The notes: generated by a model from the letters alone, not told the origin. Counted from the first letter of the stretch, positions 1 to 6,523 are shown. The stretch is DNA of 8,619 nt from Candidatus Aenigmatarchaeota archaeon (GCA_030673725.1 DAOVIL010000013.1:1-8619), one strand, 5' to 3'. Translations and numbers: made by a program.

Positions 1-234
1 ATATGGCACCTGGTCCTCGAAGCCTCCTGGGGCGACCCTTATGACTGTCCAGGATATCACCGTGCCTTTGCCTTTCAGCTGGAAAGGCTCTGTCTTCCCC
101 CTGCTCCTGCAGTTGGGGCAAAGGGACCTGGGAGGGAAGAACACCTCATTGCAGGTGCTGCACTTTGTGCCAATCAGCCTGTACCTGGGCCTGTTCAGTC
201 TCCAGTACAGGGGCACGCTTGATGTGTGGGACAT
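1..234 (-). CDS. DUF35 zinc-ribbon/OB-fold protein (partial, C-terminus off window)
   Basis: This gene is read leftwards off the window edge, so only the first 78 residues are present. The start is ATG at 234, one base after the thiolase stop, with GGAG four bases upstream of it and a stronger AAGGAGG at 253-247. The N-terminal part holds a rubredoxin-like zinc ribbon with Cys25-x2-Cys28 and Cys39-x2-Cys42. From about residue 50 a strand-rich segment (KGKGTVISWTVIRV) begins the OB fold. These are the two halves of the DUF35 / acyl-CoA-associated OB-fold family, usually around 130 residues, so roughly 50 are missing. In methanogens the DUF35 protein is known to bridge acetoacetyl-CoA thiolase and HMG-CoA synthase in one complex. 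The gene order here (synthase, thiolase, DUF35) is the same, so I infer the same scaffold role. It is not an enzyme by itself as far as is known. Confidence in the family is high. Confidence 0.93.
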   Translation of the reverse strand, partial: MSHTSSVPLYWRLNRPRYRLIGTKCSTCNEVFFPPRSLCPNCRSRGKTEPFQLKGKGTVISWTVIRVAPGGFEDQVPY

Positions 235-235
235 A

Positions 236-1396
236 TTACTCCGGTTCCTCCTTGCCGAATACACTGACGACGCAGGTGGCACCTGAGCCGCCTACTGAGT
301 GGGCGAGGCCGTAATCGCATCCTTTCACCTGGTTGCCTGCCTCTCCCCTTATCTGTTTGACTATCTCTACTATCTGCTTTATCCCGCTTGCTCCCACAGG
401 GTGGCCCATCTTGAGGCCCCCGTCAGTGTTGACTGGTATCCTGCCTCCTATCGTGGTCTCCTTGTTATTGAGCAGGTCCTTTGACTTGCCCCTTTCTGCA
501 AGCCCAATGGCCTCGTATGCAAGGATTTCAGCTATGCTGAAGCAGTCGTGCACCTCTGCCACATTGATCTTGCCTATCCCTATGCCTGCCTGCTGGAGCG
601 CCTTCTTGGCTGCATGCTCTGCCGCTGCAATATATGTTATGTCAGCCCTGTTATGGAGCGCAAGGGTGTCTGATGCCTGGCCTATGCCGCGGACCCAGAC
701 GGGATTCTTGAACCTCTTGGCAGCCTCCTCGCTTGCCAGTATTATGGTGGCTGCACCGTCTGTTATGGGCGAGCAGTCCAGAAGCCTCAGGGGGTCTGCT
801 ATCATGGATGACCTCTTGACCTTCTCTACGTCAATCTCCATGTGGAACTGGGCGTAGGGGTTATTCATACCATGGTGGTGGTTCTTGACAGGAACCAGTG
901 CAAGCTCCTCCCTTGTCAGGCCGTACTTCTTCATGTATGCCCTGGCCATCAGGGCGTAAAGGCCGGCAAATGTGAGGCCCATAGAGGATTCCCACTCCTG
1001 GTCCCCGGCTCCCATCAGGGTTGATATAGCGTCAGTGCCCTTCAGGTCTGTCATTTTCTCGGCGCCTGCCGCGACTACTATGTCGTGCTCCCCTGCTTGT
1101 ATGCTGCTGCAGGCCCTCGCGAAGGCCAGGGCCCCTGACGCGCAGGCCGCCTCGCATCTGGTGGCAGGTATCGGGTTCAGCCCGGCCTGCTCAGCCGCCA
1201 GGGCAGCAAGGTGCTCCTGTCCGACAAAACGGCCCGCTGACATGTTGCCTATGAAGAGCGCCTCTATCTCCTTGCCCTCCACCTGGGCGTCCTTAAGCGC
1301 GAGCGCTCCGGATTCTGTGGAAAGGTCCCTGAGGGACTTCTCCCAGTGCTCACCAAGCTTTGTGCACCCTATTCCGACAACAGCAACCTTTCTCAT
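236..1396 (-). CDS. acetyl-CoA C-acetyltransferase (archaeal SCP2-like thiolase)
   Basis: Condenses two acetyl-CoA to acetoacetyl-CoA, the first step of the mevalonate route, in the cytoplasm. I chose ATG at 1396 (386 residues). It lies two bases after the HMG-CoA synthase stop, is preceded by GGTGA at 1403-1399, and gives the family-typical opening MRKVAVVGIG; the in-frame GTG codons at 1405 and 1402 lie inside the upstream gene and the ribosome binding site. Visible catalytic elements are the nucleophilic Cys85 in RCEAACASG, an HDCF motif at 283-286, GHPVGA with His332, and a C-terminal glycine-rich loop AHSVGGSG at about 365-372. There is no C-terminal CxG cysteine as in bacterial biosynthetic thiolases. 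In SCP2-type thiolases the HDCF cysteine takes that role, so Cys285 is the likely second catalytic cysteine. Co-transcription with HMG-CoA synthase and DUF35 supports synthesis rather than fatty-acid breakdown. Confidence 0.95.
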   Translation of the reverse strand: MRKVAVVGIGCTKLGEHWEKSLRDLSTESGALALKDAQVEGKEIEALFIGNMSAGRFVGQEHLAALAAEQAGLNPIPATRCEAACASGALAFARACSSIQAGEHDIVVAAGAEKMTDLKGTDAISTLMGAGDQEWESSMGLTFAGLYALMARAYMKKYGLTREELALVPVKNHHHGMNNPYAQFHMEIDVEKVKRSSMIADPLRLLDCSPITDGAATIILASEEAAKRFKNPVWVRGIGQASDTLALHNRADITYIAAAEHAAKKALQQAGIGIGKINVAEVHDCFSIAEILAYEAIGLAERGKSKDLLNNKETTIGGRIPVNTDGGLKMGHPVGASGIKQIVEIVKQIRGEAGNQVKGCDYGLAHSVGGSGATCVVSVFGKEEPE

Positions 1397-1398
1397 AA

Positions 1399-2436
1399 TC
1401 ACCACTTCAGCTTCTTCCTCAATCTTACGTATGTCCCGTAGTCTATGTTCTTTTTCCTGTTCAGGTAATCCTCTGTCTTCTTGGCCTTGTTCCTGACCTC
1501 GTTTATCCTGTCCGTGATTACCCAGGAGAATGAATCCGATCCCGCGCCTGACCCGTATGAGGTCATCAGTATCCTCTGTCCGGGCTTGGCTATGTCCAGG
1601 AGCGCGCAGAGGCCCAATGGGGACGAGCCTGAATAGCAGTTGCCCATCCTCTTTACCACAAGGCTGTCCGCAAGCTTCTCGCTGGGGAATCCCAATATCT
1701 TGGACGCAGCCATCGGGAACTTGCCGTTCGGCATGTGGAGCACGATCCAGTCGAAGTCCTTGACTTCAAGGGACAGCTTCTGCATCAGGCCCCTTGAGGC
1801 CGCAAGGACGTGCTTGAAGTATGCGGGCTTTCCTGTGAACCTGGCGCCGTGGGTGGGGTAGTCCTCCCCCTCCCTTCTCCAGAAGTCAGGGGTGTCTGTC
1901 GTGTAGGAGTACATGCCCTCCAGCTTGGCCACGGGGTTGGGGCCTATCACGAACGCGCCGCCGCCTGCTGCTGCAGTGAACTCCAGGGCGTCGCCGGGCC
2001 TACCCTGGGACGTGTCAGCGCCTATCGCCATGCCGTACTTAATTTCGCCGGCCTTCACAAGGCCGTAGCACGTCTGTATGGCTGCTGTGCCTGCCTTGCA
2101 GGCGAACTCGAAGTCAGCCACCATAAGTTCCGGGCCAAGGCCCAGGGCTTCGGCTACCACTGTGCCGGAAGGCTTCACAGCGTACGGGTGTGACTCTGAG
2201 CCTATGAAGAGGGCGCCTATGTCCTTTGGTTTTATGCCTGCCCTCAGGAGCGCGTTCCTTCCTGCCTCTACTGAAATCGTTATCGTATCCTCATCCTGGT
2301 CAGGGACAGACTTCTCGTTCACGACAAGCCCAGACTTGAAGCTGGCCGCGTCCTGCCCCCATACCTTTGCTATCTCCTCCACGCTTATCCTGAGCATGGG
2401 GACATAGCATCCATAGCCTGTTATTCCTACGTCCAT
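1399..2436 (-). CDS. hydroxymethylglutaryl-CoA synthase (archaeal type)
   Basis: Condenses acetyl-CoA with acetoacetyl-CoA to HMG-CoA, the committed substrate for HMG-CoA reductase and so for archaeal isoprenoid lipids. The start is ATG at 2436 (345 residues), giving MDVGITGYGCYVP. An upstream in-frame GTG at 2445 overlaps the GGTGAG ribosome binding site and is therefore unlikely. Motifs are in order: GSESHPYAVKP with the general-base Glu81, EFACKAGTAA with nucleophile Cys113, LHMPNGKFP with His234, GNCYSGSSPLGL near 265-276 and SYGSGAGSDSFSW near 293-305. Length matches the short archaeal family (about 350 residues) rather than the longer bacterial and eukaryotic enzymes. It is the first gene of the operon, followed directly by the thiolase and DUF35 partner. 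In archaea the three are known to form a complex that passes acetoacetyl-CoA between sites through a shared CoA-binding region. All catalytic residues appear intact. Symbols such as mvaS or hmgS are used for it. Confidence 0.96.
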   Translation of the reverse strand: MDVGITGYGCYVPMLRISVEEIAKVWGQDAASFKSGLVVNEKSVPDQDEDTITISVEAGRNALLRAGIKPKDIGALFIGSESHPYAVKPSGTVVAEALGLGPELMVADFEFACKAGTAAIQTCYGLVKAGEIKYGMAIGADTSQGRPGDALEFTAAAGGGAFVIGPNPVAKLEGMYSYTTDTPDFWRREGEDYPTHGARFTGKPAYFKHVLAASRGLMQKLSLEVKDFDWIVLHMPNGKFPMAASKILGFPSEKLADSLVVKRMGNCYSGSSPLGLCALLDIAKPGQRILMTSYGSGAGSDSFSWVITDRINEVRNKAKKTEDYLNRKKNIDYGTYVRLRKKLKW

Positions 2437-2440
2437 AAGT

Positions 2441-2446
2441 CTCACC
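2441..2446 (-). promoter_or_regulatory. ribosome binding site of HMG-CoA synthase
   Basis: On the minus strand GGTGAG stands four bases before ATG 2436 and matches the GGTGA part of the archaeal anti-Shine-Dalgarno complement. It decides the start, because the in-frame GTG at 2445 lies within it. Confidence 0.75.
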
Positions 2447-2472
2447 GAATAGATAAAATAGCGGGGTGAGTC

Positions 2473-2480
2473 TTTTTAAA
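2473..2480 (-). promoter_or_regulatory. TATA-like box for the HMG-CoA synthase operon
   Basis: The minus strand reads TTTAAAAA, a box A-like element. Archaeal transcription normally starts about 25 bases downstream, which would be near 2450. That would leave a leader of about 14 bases, just enough to contain the GGTGAG ribosome binding site. A TATA-less or different start cannot be excluded. Confidence 0.55.
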
Positions 2481-2510
2481 CCTTAAATCGGGCATTTCGG
2501 CAATCAACAG

Positions 2511-2519
2511 TTTTATTTA
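2511..2519 (+). promoter_or_regulatory. TATA-like box for the nitroreductase gene
   Basis: TTTTATTTA is centred about 24 bases before ATG 2539, and no Shine-Dalgarno sequence precedes that ATG. The spacing fits a leaderless transcript that begins at or next to the start codon. An alternative is TTTTTAAA at 2473-2480, the same element proposed for the opposite strand. Confidence 0.5.
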
Positions 2520-2538
2520 CATGCCCCCAAATAGCTGT

Positions 2539-3072
2539 ATGGAAACGCTTGAATGCATCCAGAGAAGGATGGACATAAGGTCCTACAAGCCAGACCCGGT
2601 TCCAGAGGGCACTGTCAGGGCGCTGCTCAAGGCAGCCACAGAAGCGCCGTCATCAGGCAACCTGCAGAACTGGGAATTCGTGGTGGTGCGCAAATACGAG
2701 ACCAAGAAGGCGCTATCTGGCGCAGCCATGGGCCAGGAGTTCCTGGTGGAGGCCCCCCTCATTGTGGTGGTCTGCGCCAACCTGGAGCTGGCGGCATCAA
2801 AGTACGGGGGAAGGGGACGGGACCTGTATTCTGTGCAGAACACAGCAGCCGCCACAGAGAATCTGATGCTGGCAGCCTGGGACAGCGGCATAGGCACGTG
2901 TTGGGTGGGGGCGTTCAACGAGAATGATGTGAAGAGAGCGTTAAACCTGCCTGAGAATATAAGGCCGGTCGCCATAATAACAATGGGATATCCTGATAAG
3001 ACTCCAAAGAAGCCTGGCAGGAGGCCTGTTGAGGAAATCATGCACAAGGAGCTTTACGGAGGAAAGATATGA
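2539..3072 (+). CDS. nitroreductase family FMN-dependent oxidoreductase
   Basis: A 177-residue member of the nitroreductase fold, normally a cytoplasmic homodimer with FMN that uses NAD(P)H to reduce nitro compounds, quinones or other acceptors. The physiological substrate cannot be read from sequence. I chose ATG 2539 over ATG 2521 because it gives METLECIQRRMDIRSY, the usual family opening, and fits the upstream TATA element. The arginines of RRMDIRSY (9-16) and the PSSGNLQNW segment (37-45) correspond to the FMN-binding regions. AWDSGIGTCWVGAF (113-126) is the conserved loop and helix of the second half, and MGYPDKTPKKPGRRPVEE (149-166) is the typical C-terminal signature of the small archaeal and bacterial subgroup. 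Length is normal for the compact forms. Its stop overlaps the ATG of the next gene (ATGA), so the two are probably one transcription and translation unit. It is divergent from the mevalonate operon. Confidence 0.9.
   Translation: METLECIQRRMDIRSYKPDPVPEGTVRALLKAATEAPSSGNLQNWEFVVVRKYETKKALSGAAMGQEFLVEAPLIVVVCANLELAASKYGGRGRDLYSVQNTAAATENLMLAAWDSGIGTCWVGAFNENDVKRALNLPENIRPVAIITMGYPDKTPKKPGRRPVEEIMHKELYGGKI
3058..3062 (+). promoter_or_regulatory. ribosome binding site of the CxxC protein gene
   Basis: GGAGG sits six bases before ATG 3069, inside the last codons of the nitroreductase gene. It supports ATG 3069 over the internal ATG ATG pair at 3084/3087, which is preceded only by a weak GGCGAG. 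Confidence 0.7.
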
Positions 3073-3563
3073 GAGGCGAGAAGATGATGGCGATATTCAT
3101 CGGGCTCATAATGGTATTCTCAATGGTCGGCTTTGCGGCCACAAGCATATTCACTGATACTGGAGGAGGCCAGACCATCGAGATACCGTCTGTCATGAAA
3201 AGCAAGATTAGCAAGGAGAACAAGCTGTACGTTCTCCGGACAGGAAAAGTGCTGATAGAGCACTATTACCCTTCAGGCTGCTCTGAGTGCCTGAGCATGA
3301 ACAGCATGCTGGAGATATTCGCCAAGCAGTTCTCAGGGTATGTGGTTGTGGCTGAGGCAGCGGTCCCGGCCAATGAGACGCTCTTCCAGGCGATAGGAAG
3401 CGCCGGCAGGATAAGGGATATGGAATACAACATGACGCAGGAAGGCCTGATGGACATTTTCTGTGAAATAACATTCAGGATGCCGAAAGAGTGCCTGTTA
3501 AGCGACATATTCCCGGGCGAAGAGCAGGATGTCATACCGCAGTCACCTGCTGATTATTATTAG
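3069..3563 (+). CDS. membrane-anchored thioredoxin-like CxxC protein, function unknown
   Basis: A 164-residue protein that I do not recognise as a named family. Residues 7-27 form one hydrophobic helix (KMMAIFIGLIMVFSMVGFAA), most likely an uncleaved signal anchor with the rest outside the cytoplasm. Residues 53-100 look like the start of a thioredoxin fold: a strand (KLYVLRTGKVLIEHYY), then PSGCSEC with Cys71-x2-Cys74 at the head of a helix, then a strand (YVVVAEAAV). A second cysteine pair, Cys132 and Cys142, lies in the C-terminal helix region. I see no clear cis-proline motif, so the fold is degenerate or divergent. Two N-x-S/T sequons (Asn102, Asn121) agree with an external location. The start overlaps the nitroreductase stop (ATGA), which suggests joint production. 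A role in thiol exchange or electron transfer at the membrane is inference; a structural metal site using the four cysteines is an alternative. Confidence 0.7.
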   Translation: MRGEKMMAIFIGLIMVFSMVGFAATSIFTDTGGGQTIEIPSVMKSKISKENKLYVLRTGKVLIEHYYPSGCSECLSMNSMLEIFAKQFSGYVVVAEAAVPANETLFQAIGSAGRIRDMEYNMTQEGLMDIFCEITFRMPKECLLSDIFPGEEQDVIPQSPADYY

Positions 3564-3576
3564 GGCAGATGCCCTA
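3561..3576 (+). terminator. hairpin at the end of the nitroreductase/CxxC unit, possible terminator
   Basis: TAGGGCA-GA-TGCCCTA is a perfect 7-bp inverted repeat whose first three bases are the TAG stop codon of the CxxC gene. A T-rich run (ATTATTTT, 3584-3591) follows a few bases later. Archaeal termination depends mainly on T-rich tracts, so the hairpin itself may act in RNA stability instead. Confidence 0.45.
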
Positions 3577-3590
3577 CCTTCCCATTATTT

Positions 3591-3604
3591 TGTGCCACAG
3601 CACA
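3591..3604. repeat. small inverted repeat in the convergent gap
   Basis: TGTGC-CACA-GCACA forms a 5-bp stem with a 4-base loop between the two converging genes. It directly follows the T-rich run. Too short to name a function. Confidence 0.35.
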
Positions 3605-3608
3605 AGAG

Positions 3609-3640
3609 ATGCGGCACATCTCATGCGTCTACTGCCGCAT
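3609..3640 (-). terminator. inverted repeat spanning the alaS stop codon, possible terminator
   Basis: ATGCGGCA (3609-3616) pairs perfectly with TGCCGCAT (3633-3640), an 8-bp stem with a 16-base loop that contains the alaS stop. The alternative stem GAGATG/CATCTC (3606-3611 with 3617-3622) uses some of the same bases, so the two exclude each other. No long T tract follows on the minus strand, so intrinsic termination is uncertain. Confidence 0.35.
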
Positions 3641-6496
3641 GATTTTGATTAGCTTTGACAGCTCTGCCTTGCCCTGGGCGAGCTCCGGACTTCCGCCGCC
3701 AGAGCCGCCTGCTGCTGAACATATCTCCCTTATGGCCTTAGCCATGTCCTTTGTCCTGGACATGCCCACTATATTCCCTGCCTCGTTCGCCAGGATGACA
3801 GAGAGTTCCGGCCTCTCCTTCAATATCTGGTCGGCTGTATCTATCAGTCCCTTTCTGGTGACATGGATTATCTCGAAGACCTCGTTGTCTTTTGCCTTGG
3901 CTATCAGGGACCTGGCCCTGTCTGAGGCGCCGCTTTTCTGGAGCTTCTCTGTGTCCTTCTTCAGTTGCTTCCAGAGCTCGAAGATGGTTGAGCATGCCTC
4001 ATGGAGCGTCTTGGACTTCTCAATCCCCCTGTAGAGGGAGCGCTCCTCCAGAAGCTTCATGTCCCTGCCCTGGTCGCGCTCCATCTTGCTTATTGAGGCG
4101 ACAAGCGACAGTATCTCTCCCACGAATTTCTTGACTGTCGAGGGGAGATGGTCAGAATCCACTGAAAGCTCTGCTGCAGCCTTCTTCAGGTCTTCCTGGG
4201 AGAACTTGAGCTTGGGTTTCTTCAGGCCTTCCATGCTGTCCAGGGTTTGCCTGAACAGCTCCTCCTGGCCCTTCTCGAACTTCCTGGCAGCGTCACCTGC
4301 AGTGTATTCCAGGCGGTTCACTCCGTCCTGTATCCTGTCTGCCCTCACTATCTTGATGGACTCAACATGTTTTGTGTTCAGGAGGTGCGTGCCCCCGCAT
4401 GCTTCTACATCTACTCCTTTGATGCTTACCACCCTTACCTTCTTTCCTGGGCTTGCGCCCCCCTGGTACAGGATGAAGCCGTATTTCCCTTCTGCCTCTC
4501 CCCTGTCCATCACCTTGGCATCAACCTGGATTCCCTTCTTCGCTATTCTGTTGGCCTCTTCCTCTATCTTATCCAGTTCCTTCTCTGTGAAGGGCTTATA
4601 GTGCGTCAGGTCTATCCTGGAGCTGTCCAGTCCCTTCTTGGCTCCTGCCTGCCAGATGTGCCTGCCAATCACGTTCCTAGCAATGCCCGCCACTATGTGC
4701 GTGGCGGTGTGCATCTGCATCAGCCTGAATCTCCTTTCCCAGTCTATCATGCCCTTCACTTCCTGGCCCTCTTTCAGGCCCCTGACCCTGTGGAGTATGA
4801 CGTCCCCTATCTTCTGGGTTTCTGATACCCCGAATGGCTTGCCTGCTGCTGACAGCGTGCCTGTATCAGACGGCTGGCCGCCGCCTGTCGGGTAGAAGAG
4901 GGTCTGGTCGAGCACGACCCACTCGCCGAACACCTTTATGACCTTTGCCCTGAATTCCTTATCCTCAGGGTTATCGTAATAGAGGCGCTTGGTCTCTGGG
5001 AGCTTGCTGACATCGAAACTGAGCTCGTCCTTCTCTGTCTCTTTCTCCCCGCTTGAGTGCTCATCTGTCAGCCTGACGTAGAAGTCCTCAGGCACCTCGA
5101 ACTCTATGCCCTCATTCTTGGCTATCTTCTCCACTGTCTCAGGGCTGACGCCGTGGGACGTGTAAAGTGTTCTGAGGGCACCTGTCCCTATCTTGCCCCT
5201 CTTCAACTCCTTCAGCACAAGGGCCTTCCCCCTCTCTATGCTCTTCTCGTGCCTTTCCTTCTCCAAACTGAGTATGTCTGAAAGCGACTCTGCCCCTTCC
5301 TTCAGCTCAGGGAACATGGGCTTCAGGTGCTTTGCGTGCATCTCGGCTATCTTCTGCATGTCGAGGTCGAACTTGAACTCATTGATGAATGAGAGCGCAC
5401 GCCTAAGGAGCGCACGGAGGTTGTATCCCCCGCCGACGTTGGACGGGATGCTCCCGTCTGTTATGGCGAACAGGAGGCTCTTGGTGTGGTCTGCTATGGC
5501 GTATAGAGCCTGCATGGGTTCTATTATCTCCCTCAGCTTCTCGGGCTCTATGCCCAGCATCTTGGCTATCCTCATCTTCTCTGCTGTTATGTCCTGCACC
5601 TCATCAAGGTTCAGGTTGCCTGCCAGCATGGAATACTTGTCGAATATGTCGGTGTCCTTGAAGCCTGTCTGCTTCTTCATCCATTTCATGACAGGCCCGA
5701 ATGCGACGTCATAGGTGGTCGGGGTGCCATTGGAGAACCAGGCCAATCTTTCGTGTCCCCAGCCGACGTCTATCACCTTCCTTGCCAGCTCCTTTGCCTG
5801 GTCCCCTGACCTGGTGTACTGCATGAAGACCGAGTTGACAAGCTCATTCCCAGCTGAGAAGGTCTCGACGCATGGCCCGAAAGCGGAGAAGTCTCCCATT
5901 GCCCAGACGTCCTCTATGTATGTGAGCTGATTCTCTGGTATGCCCATCACGCCGTTGAGGAACCTGAAGTTGAGCTCTATGCACCTGTCCTTCCAGTAGT
6001 TGCCGAATGAGTGCTGGCCCGGCATTATGAAGGATGTGTGGTGCCTGCCTGTGACGCCGACGTTGGGTATGTCGTTGAACCTCAGGCACATCTGGGGGAC
6101 TATGAGCGGGTCTGAAGGGAACTCGAACACCATCTTGCCTTTGTCCAGCCTCTGGAAATCCTGTATGGACGCCTGCGTGAAGAAGAGGTCAGGCCTCCAC
6201 CTGTCTACCACAGGATAGCGCTTCACAGAGATGTGGCCGTTCTTGACGAAGAACTTCTCGAACTGCTTCCAGGTCTCTATGTAGTCCCACCTGACCTTGG
6301 TTACGGGGCTGCCTATGAAGCTGTAGGGCTCGCAGCTGGAATCCCCGCAGAGCTTCCTGTCAGGGTCAAGCGTCCAGAAATTCTTCCCGCACTTGCAGGT
6401 CTTCCTTACGAAGCCCTTCTCCCTGAAGAGCTCTACCTCGTATTGCTTCTTCCAGTCCTGCGCGAACTTCCTTTTGAGCTCAGGCTTTGTGAACAT
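3629..6496 (-). CDS. alaS: alanyl-tRNA synthetase, archaeal type
   Basis: Charges tRNA-Ala with alanine and clears mischarged Ser and Gly. The start is ATG 6496 (955 residues), with GGAGAGG just upstream; the reading frame stays open to a TTG at 6532, but that extension lacks support. Domains in order: an archaeal N-terminal zinc knuckle (CKC at 34-36, Cys50, Cys55); the class II catalytic core to about 370, with TGRHHTSF near 149-156, GWGHERLAW near 245-253 and GGYNLRALLRR at 356-366; a tRNA-recognition middle domain; a short acidic linker around 478-492; an editing domain with the zinc ligands HTATH (His596, His600) and CGGTH (Cys700, His704); a charged, probably helical stretch around 745-870; and the C-Ala domain with GGSGGGSPELAQGK at 930-943. 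Slightly longer than the roughly 900-residue archaeal enzymes I know. No frameshift or lost key residue is seen. Transcribed alone, divergent from the surface protein gene. Confidence 0.97.
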   Translation of the reverse strand: MFTKPELKRKFAQDWKKQYEVELFREKGFVRKTCKCGKNFWTLDPDRKLCGDSSCEPYSFIGSPVTKVRWDYIETWKQFEKFFVKNGHISVKRYPVVDRWRPDLFFTQASIQDFQRLDKGKMVFEFPSDPLIVPQMCLRFNDIPNVGVTGRHHTSFIMPGQHSFGNYWKDRCIELNFRFLNGVMGIPENQLTYIEDVWAMGDFSAFGPCVETFSAGNELVNSVFMQYTRSGDQAKELARKVIDVGWGHERLAWFSNGTPTTYDVAFGPVMKWMKKQTGFKDTDIFDKYSMLAGNLNLDEVQDITAEKMRIAKMLGIEPEKLREIIEPMQALYAIADHTKSLLFAITDGSIPSNVGGGYNLRALLRRALSFINEFKFDLDMQKIAEMHAKHLKPMFPELKEGAESLSDILSLEKERHEKSIERGKALVLKELKRGKIGTGALRTLYTSHGVSPETVEKIAKNEGIEFEVPEDFYVRLTDEHSSGEKETEKDELSFDVSKLPETKRLYYDNPEDKEFRAKVIKVFGEWVVLDQTLFYPTGGGQPSDTGTLSAAGKPFGVSETQKIGDVILHRVRGLKEGQEVKGMIDWERRFRLMQMHTATHIVAGIARNVIGRHIWQAGAKKGLDSSRIDLTHYKPFTEKELDKIEEEANRIAKKGIQVDAKVMDRGEAEGKYGFILYQGGASPGKKVRVVSIKGVDVEACGGTHLLNTKHVESIKIVRADRIQDGVNRLEYTAGDAARKFEKGQEELFRQTLDSMEGLKKPKLKFSQEDLKKAAAELSVDSDHLPSTVKKFVGEILSLVASISKMERDQGRDMKLLEERSLYRGIEKSKTLHEACSTIFELWKQLKKDTEKLQKSGASDRARSLIAKAKDNEVFEIIHVTRKGLIDTADQILKERPELSVILANEAGNIVGMSRTKDMAKAIREICSAAGGSGGGSPELAQGKAELSKLIKIMRQ

Positions 6497-6500
6497 GGTG

Positions 6501-6507
6501 CCTCTCC
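6501..6507 (-). promoter_or_regulatory. ribosome binding site of alaS
   Basis: The minus strand has GGAGAGG, whose GGAG core ends seven bases before ATG 6496. It fixes that ATG as the start and implies that the alaS mRNA carries a short leader. Confidence 0.75.
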
Positions 6508-6513
6508 TTTGAA

Positions 6514-6523
6514 TATTATATAA
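6514..6523 (+). promoter_or_regulatory. TATA-like box for the surface protein gene
   Basis: TATTATATAA is centred about 23-24 bases before ATG 6542. There is no Shine-Dalgarno sequence before that ATG, so a leaderless transcript is the simplest reading. The element is nearly palindromic and could also be read on the other strand. Confidence 0.55.

Noticed and set aside
41..286. Plus-strand open frame of 81 codons at the left end
   Set aside because: It lies opposite the DUF35 gene, whose zinc-ribbon cysteines and operon spacing make the minus strand the coding one.
1397..1405. GTG codons at 1405 and 1402 as thiolase starts
   Set aside because: They would overlap the synthase stop and the GGTGA site; ATG 1396 gives the family-typical N-terminus.
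333..1496. Several plus-strand open frames of up to 174 codons opposite the thiolase and synthase genes
   Set aside because: They are antisense to well-conserved catalytic motifs, have no ribosome binding sites and show no recognisable domain; they follow from the codon bias of the real genes.
2521..2538. ATG 2521 as the nitroreductase start
   Set aside because: It adds six atypical residues (MPPNSC) and has neither a ribosome binding site nor a well-placed TATA element, unlike ATG 2539.
2583..3047. Minus-strand open frame of 154 codons opposite the nitroreductase
   Set aside because: The plus strand carries all nitroreductase signatures; the antisense translation has no recognisable features.
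4059..4825. Plus-strand open frames of 180 and 192 codons opposite alaS
   Set aside because: The minus strand here encodes the AlaRS editing domain with intact zinc ligands. The plus-strand translations are low-complexity and without domain features.
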